Position numbers and translations under genes: made by a program. Shown here piece after piece: positions 28,224-36,909 of a stretch of DNA of 64,000 nt. Position 1 is the first letter of the stretch, and each line of letters begins with the position of its first letter. This DNA comes from Latilactobacillus fragifolii. GTDB taxonomy: Bacteria > Bacillota > Bacilli > Lactobacillales > Lactobacillaceae. The notes below the pieces were generated by a model. The model was given only the letters and a program-made list of their open reading frames with translations, ran no database searches and had not been told where the DNA came from. The DNA is taken from assembly GCF_905332535.1 (NCBI RefSeq), contig NZ_CAJOCF010000001.1:496001-560000 (forward strand), read 5' to 3'.

Positions 28224-30482
28224 CTAGACACAATCCTTTAGTGTTGTTTTAATTATTGGCACTTGACCGAACCCGTATTGCCATTCTAACATCCCACAGT
28301 CAGCTGTGTTCCAAAATGGGACGTTTGCGCGCTTTAAAGTCCGTAACGTCGCAGGATGTGGATGCCCATAGCGATTATGGCGTCCCGCGGAAATCAACGC
28401 TCCTTTTACTTGCCACGCTGCAATTGCTTGGGGATCACTCGCAGTTTGGCTACCGTGATGCCCCACCTTTAAGTAATCAACCCGTAATTGCGGGTAACGA
28501 TCAACAATTGCCACTTCACCCGCTTTTTCTAAATCACCCGTAAATAACCAACTGGCACCACCAATTCGGGCTTGTAAGACGAGTGAGTCAGCATTACGAC
28601 CTGGTCCGGCCGTTACTGGGGCTAGTACATTGATCTGTTGGTGTCCAATCATAAAATGCTGACCCGCCAAATAAGGCTCGATTGCAACTGTTTTAAGATG
28701 CGACCGCATTTGACGCTGAAATTGCTGGTTTTGCGGTAAGCCCGCAGCACAAATCAACCGCTTAACCCGGATGTGGTGCAGGATTTTGTCTAAATCCCCT
28801 ATATGGTCAATATCTTGATGTGATAATGCGATGGCCTCTAAATGATCAATCCCACAGCTGTAGAGATAGTTAACCGTTATTTTTTCCGCTCGACTAACAA
28901 TTGGTCGTCGTTGCCATTTTTTCTGCCGTAAAGCTAGACGTCCACCAGTATCAATCAACAGGTTATGCTGATTGAACGGTTGTTGAATTAACAGACTATC
29001 ACCCTGACCAATATCGAACATAATCACTCGGCCAACTGGATTGAAGTGTATGCCAATAAAACTAATGGCATACAGACTGATAACAGCCCACCAGCCAAAC
29101 TTAGCTCGCCGACTAGTAGTTGCCATCAACCATAGCGTCACTACCACAATCAAAAACAGTGGTATCAGCTGGATTTTACCAAACGTGATTGTCGCATATG
29201 GGAACGTCGCCACCCAGGCTAAGCCTTTATACAGAGTCGTTAACAAACCTTCTTCTAACCAAACTACTGTATGACTAACCGGCCATAAACCAATCGCCAC
29301 CACAATCAATCCCAACATGAATGGTAAAAATAGCGGTGCAATCAGCCCGTTAATTAGAATTGTCAATACATGCCAACGATAATTAAAGCGCAAGCACACC
29401 GGTAAACTTAACAAGCCTAACCAAAAGGCCGTTGCAAAAGCGCCGGATTGCCGTTGGTAAATCAGACCCAAGGCCATTAGATAGCTCAATAAGCCTCCCA
29501 TACTTAACAATAAATACGGCTGCCAAAAAAGATTGACCAGTAATACCCAACTCCAACTGTCTAAGCGCGATTGCTGAAAATGACTTACTTCGCAGATCAA
29601 TCGTAATAAAATCAGCCCGATGGCCCGGGTAATGCTTGTGCCACCCCCTACAAATAAAGCATAAACGGGTAGTAAACCAAACAAGCTAACATTCACCCAT
29701 TCACGTGGGATGCGACACAGCGTTGCTAGTCGACGAATGATGGTAACCAAGTAGAATACATGCAATCCAGATAAACTCAATAAATGGATAATCCCCAATT
29801 GACCTAATACATTCTGGTAGCTTTGGCCATCTGATTCTTGAACACCACATAGCAACGCCTCTGCATGAAATCGCAACGCCGGCGGTAATTGCCGTAAATA
29901 AATCAATGCTTGCTGGCGAAGCAAGTGGAACCGATCTCGCCAACCTTGTGGTGGAATCGGTCTAAAAACCGTTCCATCCATTAAGTTTGCTTGATAAAAA
30001 CAACGCTTTTGCTGGCCCATAAATTGAGCATAATCAAATTCATTACGATTTGTAGCCCTTGCAATCCGTTCCAATTCAATATCTCCAGCTAGCAATAACG
30101 GTTGCTGTATCCTTTGCCACTGGCGCTTTTCTATTGGGCTTTGGCAGCGATAATAGCAGACAAGTAACTGATTATCCGTTTGCCCTTGGGCCATTAATTG
30201 AATGCGATCACCAGCTACTTTGATTGTATCGGGTTGAATTTTATACACTTGATTATTTGGTCTAACCGGCTGTTCGTATGCGCACCGTGCTAGCCAAAAA
30301 CGGCAACCACCTAAACCTAACACCAATCCACTGACCAGTAACAGTGCCGGTTGGTGTAAACACCATAGTCGCAGCAGACACACTATTAAAAGACAACTAA
30401 AAAAGAGCGGTGCTTGTCCGAGGAGTAACGCATTTAAACTCGCTAAACAAATAACTGGATAAATCCAATTATTCTTAATCAC
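28224..30482 (-). CDS. comEC: DNA uptake channel ComEC
   Basis: Forms the channel by which single-stranded DNA crosses the membrane during natural transformation. The 752-residue protein has an N-terminal DUF4131-type region with membrane segments, the competence domain around residues 210-470 (LLCGVQESDGQSYQNVLGQLGIIHLLSLSGLHVFYL) and a C-terminal metallo-beta-lactamase-like domain (VIMFDIGQGDSLLIQQP, ALSHQDIDHIGDL, LKVGHHGSQTASDP). Length is full and no frameshift is visible, so DNA uptake may be functional. Its ATG overlaps the comEB stop (ATGA). Confidence 0.95.
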   Translation of the reverse strand: MIKNNWIYPVICLASLNALLLGQAPLFFSCLLIVCLLRLWCLHQPALLLVSGLVLGLGGCRFWLARCAYEQPVRPNNQVYKIQPDTIKVAGDRIQLMAQGQTDNQLLVCYYRCQSPIEKRQWQRIQQPLLLAGDIELERIARATNRNEFDYAQFMGQQKRCFYQANLMDGTVFRPIPPQGWRDRFHLLRQQALIYLRQLPPALRFHAEALLCGVQESDGQSYQNVLGQLGIIHLLSLSGLHVFYLVTIIRRLATLCRIPREWVNVSLFGLLPVYALFVGGGTSITRAIGLILLRLICEVSHFQQSRLDSWSWVLLVNLFWQPYLLLSMGGLLSYLMALGLIYQRQSGAFATAFWLGLLSLPVCLRFNYRWHVLTILINGLIAPLFLPFMLGLIVVAIGLWPVSHTVVWLEEGLLTTLYKGLAWVATFPYATITFGKIQLIPLFLIVVVTLWLMATTSRRAKFGWWAVISLYAISFIGIHFNPVGRVIMFDIGQGDSLLIQQPFNQHNLLIDTGGRLALRQKKWQRRPIVSRAEKITVNYLYSCGIDHLEAIALSHQDIDHIGDLDKILHHIRVKRLICAAGLPQNQQFQRQMRSHLKTVAIEPYLAGQHFMIGHQQINVLAPVTAGPGRNADSLVLQARIGGASWLFTGDLEKAGEVAIVDRYPQLRVDYLKVGHHGSQTASDPQAIAAWQVKGALISAGRHNRYGHPHPATLRTLKRANVPFWNTADCGMLEWQYGFGQVPIIKTTLKDCV

Positions 30483-30967
30483 TCAGCAGTTTGTTCATTC
30501 TCCAAAAAGTTAACGAGGGTGTTGGCGTCATTGGCCGTTAAATCGACTTGATCTAATTCAATGCCGGATTTTTCAATCAATTCATACGCGTATTCATCGT
30601 TATGGTAATCCTTTTGATAATGAATTTTACTTATCCCAGCTTGAATAATTAATTTAGTACATTGAAGACACGGAAAATGGGTGACATAAATCTCAGCACC
30701 TTCCGTCTGTACGCCAAACTTGGCACACTGCGTCAATGCGTTCATCTCGGCGTGAATCGTCCGTAAACAATGCCCGTCCCGTAATAAACAACCGACATCA
30801 ATACAATGACTTTCATGTGCCACGGAACCGTTATAGCCTCCTGCAATAATTCGCCGATTACGAACCACTAACGCCCCCACAAATAATCGCGGACACGTGC
30901 TGCGCATCGACAATAAAACCGACTGAAGCATAAAATATTGATTCCACGGCATTCTCTTTTCTGACAC
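30479..30967 (-). CDS. comEB: ComEB, dCMP deaminase-like protein
   Basis: Zinc-dependent cytidine/dCMP deaminase family member of 162 residues. Zinc and catalytic residues are present: TIHAEMNAL and PCLQCTKLII, plus GGYNGSVAHESHC. Its role in transformation is unclear in Bacillus subtilis, but the gene sits in com operons. I prefer the GTG start at 30967 (VSEKRMPWNQYF), 7 bases after GAGGGGG; the longer upstream frame lacks a ribosome site. Confidence 0.9.
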   Translation of the reverse strand: MSEKRMPWNQYFMLQSVLLSMRSTCPRLFVGALVVRNRRIIAGGYNGSVAHESHCIDVGCLLRDGHCLRTIHAEMNALTQCAKFGVQTEGAEIYVTHFPCLQCTKLIIQAGISKIHYQKDYHNDEYAYELIEKSGIELDQVDLTANDANTLVNFLENEQTAE

Positions 30968-31025
30968 ACGAATTCCCCCTCTAACGTTAATAGTTTTAGT
31001 ATAGCAAAAAAAGACCATTCACAAA

Positions 31026-31709
31026 CTAATTAACACAAATTTGTGGCCGTAATTGTTCGAACGTTTTCGGCCCAATTCCCCCAACTTTTTGAAGATCTTC
31101 AATTTGTTTAAACTGCCCTTGTTCATCCCGGTAGGCAATTATTTGTTCAGCTTTTTTAGGGCCAATACCGTTTAGCGTTTGTAATTGTGTTGCATCTGCC
31201 TGATTAAGATTTATTTTAGTCGCCGTTGCCTCTGTTGTTACCCCTGATTGACTCTTAGCATGCGTTGCTGTTGACTTATGCGGTTCATCAGCTGCTTTAA
31301 CCAACTCTTCGGCTGGAACAGCTTCACCTTTGGTTGGCACATAAATAACAAGTTGGTCAACCAGGGTTTGTGCTAAGTTTAACTGACTCGTATCCGCTGC
31401 GTCGGTCACGTCACCAGCTTGCTTCAGCACCTCAAACAAGCGTGTCTTCGTAACACAGATTGGATAAATCCCTGGGTGGGCCACAGCGCCTTTGATATCG
31501 ACAAACCCGCCCTTTAAAGTGCTTTTCTTCTGTTTGACAGGCTTTGTCGGCGCTTTTGGCTTAGTTGATTGCGCCATCAGCTGTTGATTGGTTGATAGAA
31601 ACCGTTGTTGTCGGCTATGTTGCCAAAATAAGCCACCACCAAGCAAGATTATCACTAAACAAGGGGCCCACCAGAATCTGCGATACCGTTGCCAATAGTC
31701 CCGCCACAT
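31026..31709 (-). CDS. comEA: ComEA, DNA receptor for uptake
   Basis: Membrane-anchored DNA-binding protein, 227 residues. After a short basic N-terminus there is one membrane segment (about residues 13-32), a low-complexity Lys/Pro stretch, an SLBB domain (GGFVDIKGAVAHPGIYPI), a Thr/Ala/Lys linker and the C-terminal double helix-hairpin-helix (KINLNQADATQLQTLNGIGP, QIEDLQKVGGIGPKTFEQL). The ATG at 31709 follows GGAGGTGG. First gene of comEA-comEB-comEC-holA. I did not find a clear vegetative promoter in the short gap upstream, which would fit competence-specific control. Confidence 0.95.
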   Translation of the reverse strand: MWRDYWQRYRRFWWAPCLVIILLGGGLFWQHSRQQRFLSTNQQLMAQSTKPKAPTKPVKQKKSTLKGGFVDIKGAVAHPGIYPICVTKTRLFEVLKQAGDVTDAADTSQLNLAQTLVDQLVIYVPTKGEAVPAEELVKAADEPHKSTATHAKSQSGVTTEATATKINLNQADATQLQTLNGIGPKKAEQIIAYRDEQGQFKQIEDLQKVGGIGPKTFEQLRPQICVN

Positions 31710-31746
31710 TTTCGCCACCTCCTTATCCCTAATTACCCCAAAACGC

Positions 31747-31786
31747 AAAAAAAATTTGCCGATTCTTACAAATCGACAAATTTTTT
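31747..31786 (-). terminator. Terminator of the ftsW-coaD-sepM operon
   Basis: AAATTTGTCGATT / AATCGGCAAATTT stem and minus-strand T run overlapping the stop codon of the PDZ-Lon gene. Confidence 0.85.
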
Positions 31787-32831
31787 AATGTTGCGCTAAA
31801 TAATTCAATGCATCGTCCAAGGTTTTGACAGGAACGATTTTCATCTTCGTGCCAATTTTTCGAGCGGCTGCTTTGGCAATCGCATAGTTATTTTGATAGT
31901 GGGGCTCTACCTTTAGAATTGCTTTGGTCACTGGATCATCAGGTGCGAAAAAGACTTTAGCACCTTCTTGACTAGCAATCAGGACCTTCTTATCAATCCC
32001 ACCGATTGGCCCGACTGTCCCATCAGGCGCCATGGTTCCCGTTCCGGCAATCTTACGCCCTTTTGTTAAGTTTTGTTTCGTTAATTGATTGTAAATCTGT
32101 AAGGTAAACATCAAGCCTGCAGAAGGGCCACCAATTTCACCTGCATTAACCTTAACCGGCACCTTTGTCACAATTTTTGAGTGATCCGTCAGTGTAATCC
32201 CCAAACCAGCGTAGCGAGATTTAGGTAATTTAATTAATTTACGGGTTGCAGTCTTGTGCTGACCGTTATGTTCATAGCTAATTGTGACCTTTTGATTCAC
32301 TTTTAGTCCTTGAACATACTTGACGAACTTATTCGCACTCTTAAAATGATGCTGATCAATTGCCGTAATTGTATCACCTACGACCAAGTCTTTTTTAAAG
32401 GCTGAATTATCTAAAATTGACATTACATAGACCCCAAGATATTGAGTGTGGTATTCCTGATGCGCCTTTTGATAAGCCGCTTCAATCGCAAAATTAATTG
32501 AACTTTCCATGTAATATTTTTGAATCTGATCATACGCTTCAGTATCATCATCACCCATTAGTTCATCACGACTAATAATTTCCGTGAAGGGTTGCGTTTT
32601 AGACAACAGCAGTTGTAAACCCGTTACTGGACCTTGAATCCCAACAGTGGTTAACATAAAATGCCCCTTTTGCGAATCTCGTTGACCATTCACTTTAACA
32701 AACTGGTTGGTATTTTCAGCCGAACCGACCCCCTCAACATAATAATGCGTTGGAATCAAACAAAAAGCAAATAACACAATTAAGCCGATAATCCATAGGA
32801 GATGTTTTAATAAACGTTTATTTTTATTCAT
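31785..32831 (-). CDS. PDZ and Lon-type S16 serine protease, SepM/YlbL family
   Basis: Membrane-anchored protease of 348 residues: one membrane segment (about residues 10-30), a PDZ domain (FKKDLVVGDTITAIDQHHF), and a Lon-type S16 domain with the Ser nucleophile in EIGGPSAGLMFTLQIY and the Lys of the dyad in GPIGGIDKKVLIASQEGAK. Family members cleave peptide pheromones (SepM of Streptococcus mutans) or envelope proteins (YlbL). I use the ATG at 32831, 1 base beyond the coaD stop, with GAAAG upstream; a GTG nine bases earlier overlaps coaD. Substrate unknown. Confidence 0.9.
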   Translation of the reverse strand: MNKNKRLLKHLLWIIGLIVLFAFCLIPTHYYVEGVGSAENTNQFVKVNGQRDSQKGHFMLTTVGIQGPVTGLQLLLSKTQPFTEIISRDELMGDDDTEAYDQIQKYYMESSINFAIEAAYQKAHQEYHTQYLGVYVMSILDNSAFKKDLVVGDTITAIDQHHFKSANKFVKYVQGLKVNQKVTISYEHNGQHKTATRKLIKLPKSRYAGLGITLTDHSKIVTKVPVKVNAGEIGGPSAGLMFTLQIYNQLTKQNLTKGRKIAGTGTMAPDGTVGPIGGIDKKVLIASQEGAKVFFAPDDPVTKAILKVEPHYQNNYAIAKAAARKIGTKMKIVPVKTLDDALNYLAQH

Positions 32832-32832
32832 A

Positions 32833-33327
32833 TTAATCACTTTCAGATCTTAGTTTTTGTGCAAGTGCAGTCGCAACAACCGGTGGCACTAATTGTCCAA
32901 CCTGACCACCAAACGTTGCGATTTCTTTCACCATACTTGATGAGATAAAAGCAAACTCTTGTTTTGCTAATAATAACACCGTTTCTAAGTCGGCATCTTG
33001 TGTCTGATTCAATGCGGCAATATCCCGCTCATATTCAAAATCGTTGGCATTACGAATACCACGAATCAAATACCGCGCCCCCACTTCTTTAGCAAATCTT
33101 GCTGTCAACGTCTTCGATTGGGCCATCACTTTAACGTTAACTAAGTGGTGGGTGGCTGCTTCAATCAGTTTAACTTTCGTGGTTGCGTCAAATAACGGTT
33201 GTTTAGCAGCGTTGGTCATCACCGCAATAATCACCTGGTCAAACAGGTGACTTGCCCGTTCAACAGTATCCAGATGCCCATTTGTAAACGGATCAAAACT
33301 CCCTGGGAACAATGCAATTTTCGGCAT
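32833..33327 (-). CDS. coaD: Phosphopantetheine adenylyltransferase
   Basis: Fourth step of coenzyme A synthesis: 4'-phosphopantetheine plus ATP gives dephospho-CoA. The 164-residue protein has the nucleotidyltransferase motif FPGSFDPFTNGH at the N-terminus, RGIRNANDFEYE in the middle and the ISSSMVKEIA segment. It sits after rsmD, the classic Firmicutes order. Confidence 0.96.
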   Translation of the reverse strand: MPKIALFPGSFDPFTNGHLDTVERASHLFDQVIIAVMTNAAKQPLFDATTKVKLIEAATHHLVNVKVMAQSKTLTARFAKEVGARYLIRGIRNANDFEYERDIAALNQTQDADLETVLLLAKQEFAFISSSMVKEIATFGGQVGQLVPPVVATALAQKLRSESD

Positions 33328-33338
33328 TTGACTGCCTC

Positions 33339-33893
33339 CTAACCAATAAATTTAAAAATTGCCACTTCTGTAATGCCATAATTTTGTTGCCGTTTCAGTA
33401 TGTAATGCGGAATATCCGTTGGATAAGCAACTGTCGTATCTGTTTCACAAAGAATCGTCGCATCTGGTGCTAATAAATCCATTTCAACAAATTGTTGCAA
33501 GTGAAGTAGCATCTGTTGTTGCTTGTAGGGCGGATCCAATAAGATTAAATCGAATTGAACCCTTGCATCCGCCAGTTTAACCAATGCCTTTTCAGCTGGC
33601 ATCTTCCAAATTGTAAAACATTCTGGCATTTTAGTGACACTAACGTTTTCTTCAATCGTTTGAATCGCTGCATATTGACGGTCAACTAAATAAGCATGAT
33701 CCATCCCACGCGAAACGGCTTCAATTGCCAGACCACCGCTACCGGCGTACAAATCAAGTGCTTGTCCACCATCAAAAAATTGTCCTAACATACTGAACAT
33801 CGCTTCTTTAACCTTGTCCGTTGTAGGCCGTGTTTTCATCCCGGGGACCGCCTTTAGCTTGCGACCCCCGAATTCTCCTGCAATAATTCGCAT
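33339..33893 (-). CDS. rsmD: 16S rRNA (guanine-966-N2)-methyltransferase RsmD
   Basis: Methylates G966 of 16S rRNA using SAM. The 184-residue protein has MRIIAGEFGGRKLKAVPG at the start, SAM-binding DLYAGSGGLAIEAVSRG and the catalytic DPPY motif (ILLDPPYKQQQ). It lies 11 bases before coaD and 5 bases after ylbG, so the three are co-transcribed. Confidence 0.95.
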   Translation of the reverse strand: MRIIAGEFGGRKLKAVPGMKTRPTTDKVKEAMFSMLGQFFDGGQALDLYAGSGGLAIEAVSRGMDHAYLVDRQYAAIQTIEENVSVTKMPECFTIWKMPAEKALVKLADARVQFDLILLDPPYKQQQMLLHLQQFVEMDLLAPDATILCETDTTVAYPTDIPHYILKRQQNYGITEVAIFKFIG

Positions 33894-33898
33894 CCTGA

Positions 33899-34189
33899 TT
33901 ACTCCTCTGATTCTGCCGCATCGGCAATTTCTTGGTCTGAGCGTCCTACGCGATTACTAAAATCCATATCAATAGCTGGTCTTTCAGAAGGCGTCACTCG
34001 TTTGACGTAGTGCAATTTTTTTAACCGTTGCATCACAGTTTCGGCATCTGCCAGATCTACGTATAAATAAACATATTTCATTCGTTTTGAAGTGTAATAC
34101 ACAAGGCCATAACGCCGTAACTGTTTTACTTGTCGTAGTGAATAGAGCCAAACGACAATCCCTTGACGTTGTGTGATTTCCAATGTCAT
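33899..34189 (-). CDS. ylbG: YlbG family protein (DUF2129)
   Basis: A 96-residue cytoplasmic protein of the YlbG group: GIVVWLYSLRQVKQLRRYGLVYYTSKRMKYVYLYV is the conserved core and KLHYVKRVTPSERP follows. Function is not established. Position ahead of rsmD-coaD is conserved in Firmicutes. Confidence 0.88.
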   Translation of the reverse strand: MTLEITQRQGIVVWLYSLRQVKQLRRYGLVYYTSKRMKYVYLYVDLADAETVMQRLKKLHYVKRVTPSERPAIDMDFSNRVGRSDQEIADAAESEE

Positions 34190-34208
34190 TTAATCAGTCC
34201 TTTTACGT

Positions 34209-35297
34209 TTAGTCAAAAATCATCATTGCTTGTTCATCGGTACACAAGAGTGTTAAGTGCTGATAGTTTGGATTATTAATTGCAAGTTGTAGCGCTAGAT
34301 TCTGCTGTTGCGCCAACAATAGCTCTTGCGAACTAAGTCCTTGCGGCCAATAAAAAAATTGCTCGCGTCGCGGAAACCCCGCCGCTTTCAACGGGGCCTG
34401 TTTAAAGTCGGTTGCTGTTAAAAAGGCATCCGGCTCATGTACCGCTTGTTTGCGCACTTGACGCAAATTGCGCAGTCCTTTTTTAGTTAACCACTGCGTT
34501 GGCGTCCTTGTTAATTCACTCATCAAATGTTGCGCGTTTTGCAACGGCAATTGATTGATTGCAAGTCCAGATTGGTCATTATTTTGCCGTAGTGTCTGTA
34601 CCGTTTGCTCCAAAGTCAATTGTCGTTGGTCAGCGGTTGGCGATTGTTGTGTCTTAGCTAGCTCATCTACTGGCACTGGCGTTTTTGAAACAACCTGATA
34701 TAAGCCAGTTTGTAACAACCGATTCGCATTTAAATACAAGATTGCCGTCAATCGTTCTTGCTGCATCACCAAAATTGCAAACGTCTGGTTTTTAAATGCC
34801 ACTAAAGGGGTTTGTTGGTGTTGCTCTGGCGTTAACCGCAACTTAAACTGTTGCTCGTGTAACGTAACTGATAGTGACGTCGGTAGCACCGCGTTTTTAG
34901 TTAATTCGGCGCGTTTTTGAAAGAAATGAAACGGCGCTACATCGTTATTGGCACCAACAACCATGATTTGTTGTGTCTGATTAGATTGGTTATCAATCAA
35001 TGCTTCAACATACTGCCGGCTGTCGAGGTGAAATAACCACCGTCGTTGATTCTCATCTGTCAGTTGTTGCTCGACCGGTTGTCCATAGGTTGCAATTAAC
35101 TGCTCAGCTGGCTGATTAATTAATTTCGCCGGCCCCTGCGTCTTAGTGTGCGGTATTTGTTTTATTGATCGTTGCGTTAACGGACCTTGGGCATCCTTAG
35201 GCGGATTAAACACTGGCGGTTGAATAATCGGCCAACCGTAAAGAATGATCAACCAGATAAGCAATGCAACGATTAGGCGGCGTGTACCTTTAATCAT
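34209..35297 (-). CDS. CAP-associated-domain protein, YlbC-like, apparently lacking a recognisable CAP domain
   Basis: A 362-residue membrane-anchored protein: basic start, one hydrophobic segment (about residues 8-27), then an extracellular region rich in Gln. Residues 65-200 resemble the CAP-associated N-terminal domain of Bacillus YlbC (LIATYGQPVEQQLTDENQRRW, GANNDVAPFHFFQKR). The C-terminal 130 residues occupy the place of the CAP/SCP domain, but I cannot see its His/Glu motifs clearly, so it may be degenerate. The gene lies between ylbG and ftsW, where ylbC-type genes occur. Function unknown, probably cell-envelope related. Confidence 0.65.
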   Translation of the reverse strand: MIKGTRRLIVALLIWLIILYGWPIIQPPVFNPPKDAQGPLTQRSIKQIPHTKTQGPAKLINQPAEQLIATYGQPVEQQLTDENQRRWLFHLDSRQYVEALIDNQSNQTQQIMVVGANNDVAPFHFFQKRAELTKNAVLPTSLSVTLHEQQFKLRLTPEQHQQTPLVAFKNQTFAILVMQQERLTAILYLNANRLLQTGLYQVVSKTPVPVDELAKTQQSPTADQRQLTLEQTVQTLRQNNDQSGLAINQLPLQNAQHLMSELTRTPTQWLTKKGLRNLRQVRKQAVHEPDAFLTATDFKQAPLKAAGFPRREQFFYWPQGLSSQELLLAQQQNLALQLAINNPNYQHLTLLCTDEQAMMIFD

Positions 35298-35309
35298 GAT
35301 TTCACCCCA

Positions 35310-36497
35310 CTAATTCGTTAGCGCCGCTTTTTTCTCTTGGGCGCTGATGTTCAAGACGATCCCCAATGCCATTGCGAGCACCAACATACTTGATCCCCCA
35401 TAACTGATAAACGGTAACGTTACCCCAGTAATCGGCAAGATGCCTAACAGCCCACCGACGTTGAACAAGGTTTGCACAAAAATAATGGTTCCAATCCCGT
35501 AACACAATAAAGTGTGATACATCTTAGTTGCGTGAATCCCTAAGTAAAAAATTCGTGCTAGTAGTGCAAATAATAACCCAATAATGATGAGCGTTCCAAT
35601 GACCCCTAATTCTTCAGTGGTAATTGATAAAATAAAATCGGTATACGGTTCTGGTAAGTAACCGCGTTTTTGGATACTATTACCGAGCCCTAAACCAAAC
35701 CACCCCCCATTGTTAATTGCATAGTAGGAATTCACTAACTGACTCCCTCCCATATTTTCTAGTTCAAAGGGGTGTAAAAACGATAAAATCCGATTGAACT
35801 TATAAGAATTAACGTTAGTAGAAAAGTTAAAGTGCCGTAAAATACTAAATAAAATCACGACGGTTGTTGTGACTGCCGTGATCAACAAAAAACCGTACCG
35901 ATACGCCATCCCAGTGCCCAAAAACATCACGACCATCACAGCCGCCAAGATACTAGCCCCTCCTAAATCAGGTTGGATAAACACTAATAAGATAATCCCA
36001 GCGACTAATACAAGCGGATTAAAGAATAATTTTAAATTATCAACAAATCCGTCGGCCAGTTCATTTTCCTTACGTGATAGCATATTAGCAAGATAAACAA
36101 CAATCAATAACTTCGCAAATTCTGACGGTTGGATGGTCAATGGTCCCAACTGAATCCAAGCAGTAGCCCCATTAACCGCTGCACTTGGTCTGAAACGGCT
36201 TAAAAAAAATAAATAAATGAGTGCCCCGAAGACCGCAAACGTCATCCATTTTAGAAAAAATCGACTTTTTAAAACGGATAACTTAAGGAAATAGGTGATC
36301 ATCATCAAGATAAAGCCCAACGCGATAAACACTAATTGCTTGGTAAAATACGCATCTGGTTGCATGCCGCGAATCGACATTAGATCTGAACTCGCTGAAT
36401 AGACCATTAAAGCACCAAATGCACATAAGATGACATATGGCAGCAATAACCAATAGTCTAAATACTGAATTTTACTTTTTTGAATTTTTTTCCACAC
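35310..36497 (-). CDS. ftsW: FtsW/RodA/SpoVE family peptidoglycan polymerase FtsW
   Basis: SEDS glycosyltransferase polymerising lipid II during division, 395 residues with about ten membrane segments. It has the family segments AAVNGATAWIQLGPLTIQPSEFAKL, the GGWFGLGLGNSIQKRGYLPEPYTDFI loop and the terminal GVTLPFISYGGSSM. The start is GTG after AGGTG. The pairing with ylaN just upstream and typA next to it is the Bacillus ftsW locus order, favouring FtsW over RodA. Confidence 0.93.
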   Translation of the reverse strand: MWKKIQKSKIQYLDYWLLLPYVILCAFGALMVYSASSDLMSIRGMQPDAYFTKQLVFIALGFILMMITYFLKLSVLKSRFFLKWMTFAVFGALIYLFFLSRFRPSAAVNGATAWIQLGPLTIQPSEFAKLLIVVYLANMLSRKENELADGFVDNLKLFFNPLVLVAGIILLVFIQPDLGGASILAAVMVVMFLGTGMAYRYGFLLITAVTTTVVILFSILRHFNFSTNVNSYKFNRILSFLHPFELENMGGSQLVNSYYAINNGGWFGLGLGNSIQKRGYLPEPYTDFILSITTEELGVIGTLIIIGLLFALLARIFYLGIHATKMYHTLLCYGIGTIIFVQTLFNVGGLLGILPITGVTLPFISYGGSSMLVLAMALGIVLNISAQEKKAALTN

Positions 36498-36505
36498 AGT
36501 TACAC

Positions 36506-36799
36506 CTAATTTCTATTTCGTTCGTATTCACTCTGCCCTTGCCCAGCCTGCATACCAATTTGATTAACCCGTTCTTCTAATTCACGCATCAAAGTTGCGC
36601 CCTGTGTTGCACTAATCAGTTGCATTCGTTTTGCAAAATCAACCTCGCGCGAAAAACCAAATAATTGGGTATCAATGACTTCTTCAATAACCGGACATTG
36701 ACTCATACAAAGTGCATCAATTTGAGCACCCAACAGTTGCTCAATGCGTAGAGCGTCCGCTTCTAAAGTGCGATAAGCTGTTGTTTCTTGTTCAATCAT
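36506..36799 (-). CDS. ylaN: YlaN family protein (DUF1507)
   Basis: A 97-residue cytoplasmic helical protein: ADALRIEQLLGAQIDALCMSQCPVIEEVIDTQLFGFSREVDFA is the characteristic YlaN core with its CxxxxCP motif. YlaN of Bacillus and Staphylococcus has been linked to iron homeostasis. First gene of the ftsW operon, eight bases ahead of ftsW. Confidence 0.9.
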   Translation of the reverse strand: MIEQETTAYRTLEADALRIEQLLGAQIDALCMSQCPVIEEVIDTQLFGFSREVDFAKRMQLISATQGATLMRELEERVNQIGMQAGQGQSEYERNRN

Positions 36800-36845
36800 A
36801 ATTTACGCCTACCTATTCGTTATTAAAAAGCATACTCTGCTCGTT

Positions 36846-36854
36846 ATTATACCA
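36846..36854 (-). promoter_or_regulatory. Extended -10 promoter of the ylaN-ftsW operon
   Basis: TGGTATAAT on the minus strand, 47-55 bases upstream of ylaN, adjoining the typA terminator; no good -35. Confidence 0.55.
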
Positions 36855-36864
36855 TATTTACGCA

Positions 36865-36894
36865 CAAAAAAGAGGTCGCCAGTTGGCGACCTCT
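36865..36894 (-). terminator. Terminator of typA
   Basis: AGAGGTCGCC / GGCGACCTCT perfect stem with a 4-base loop followed by minus-strand T run. Confidence 0.92.
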
Positions 36895-36909
36895 GATAGT
36901 TTTTAATGC

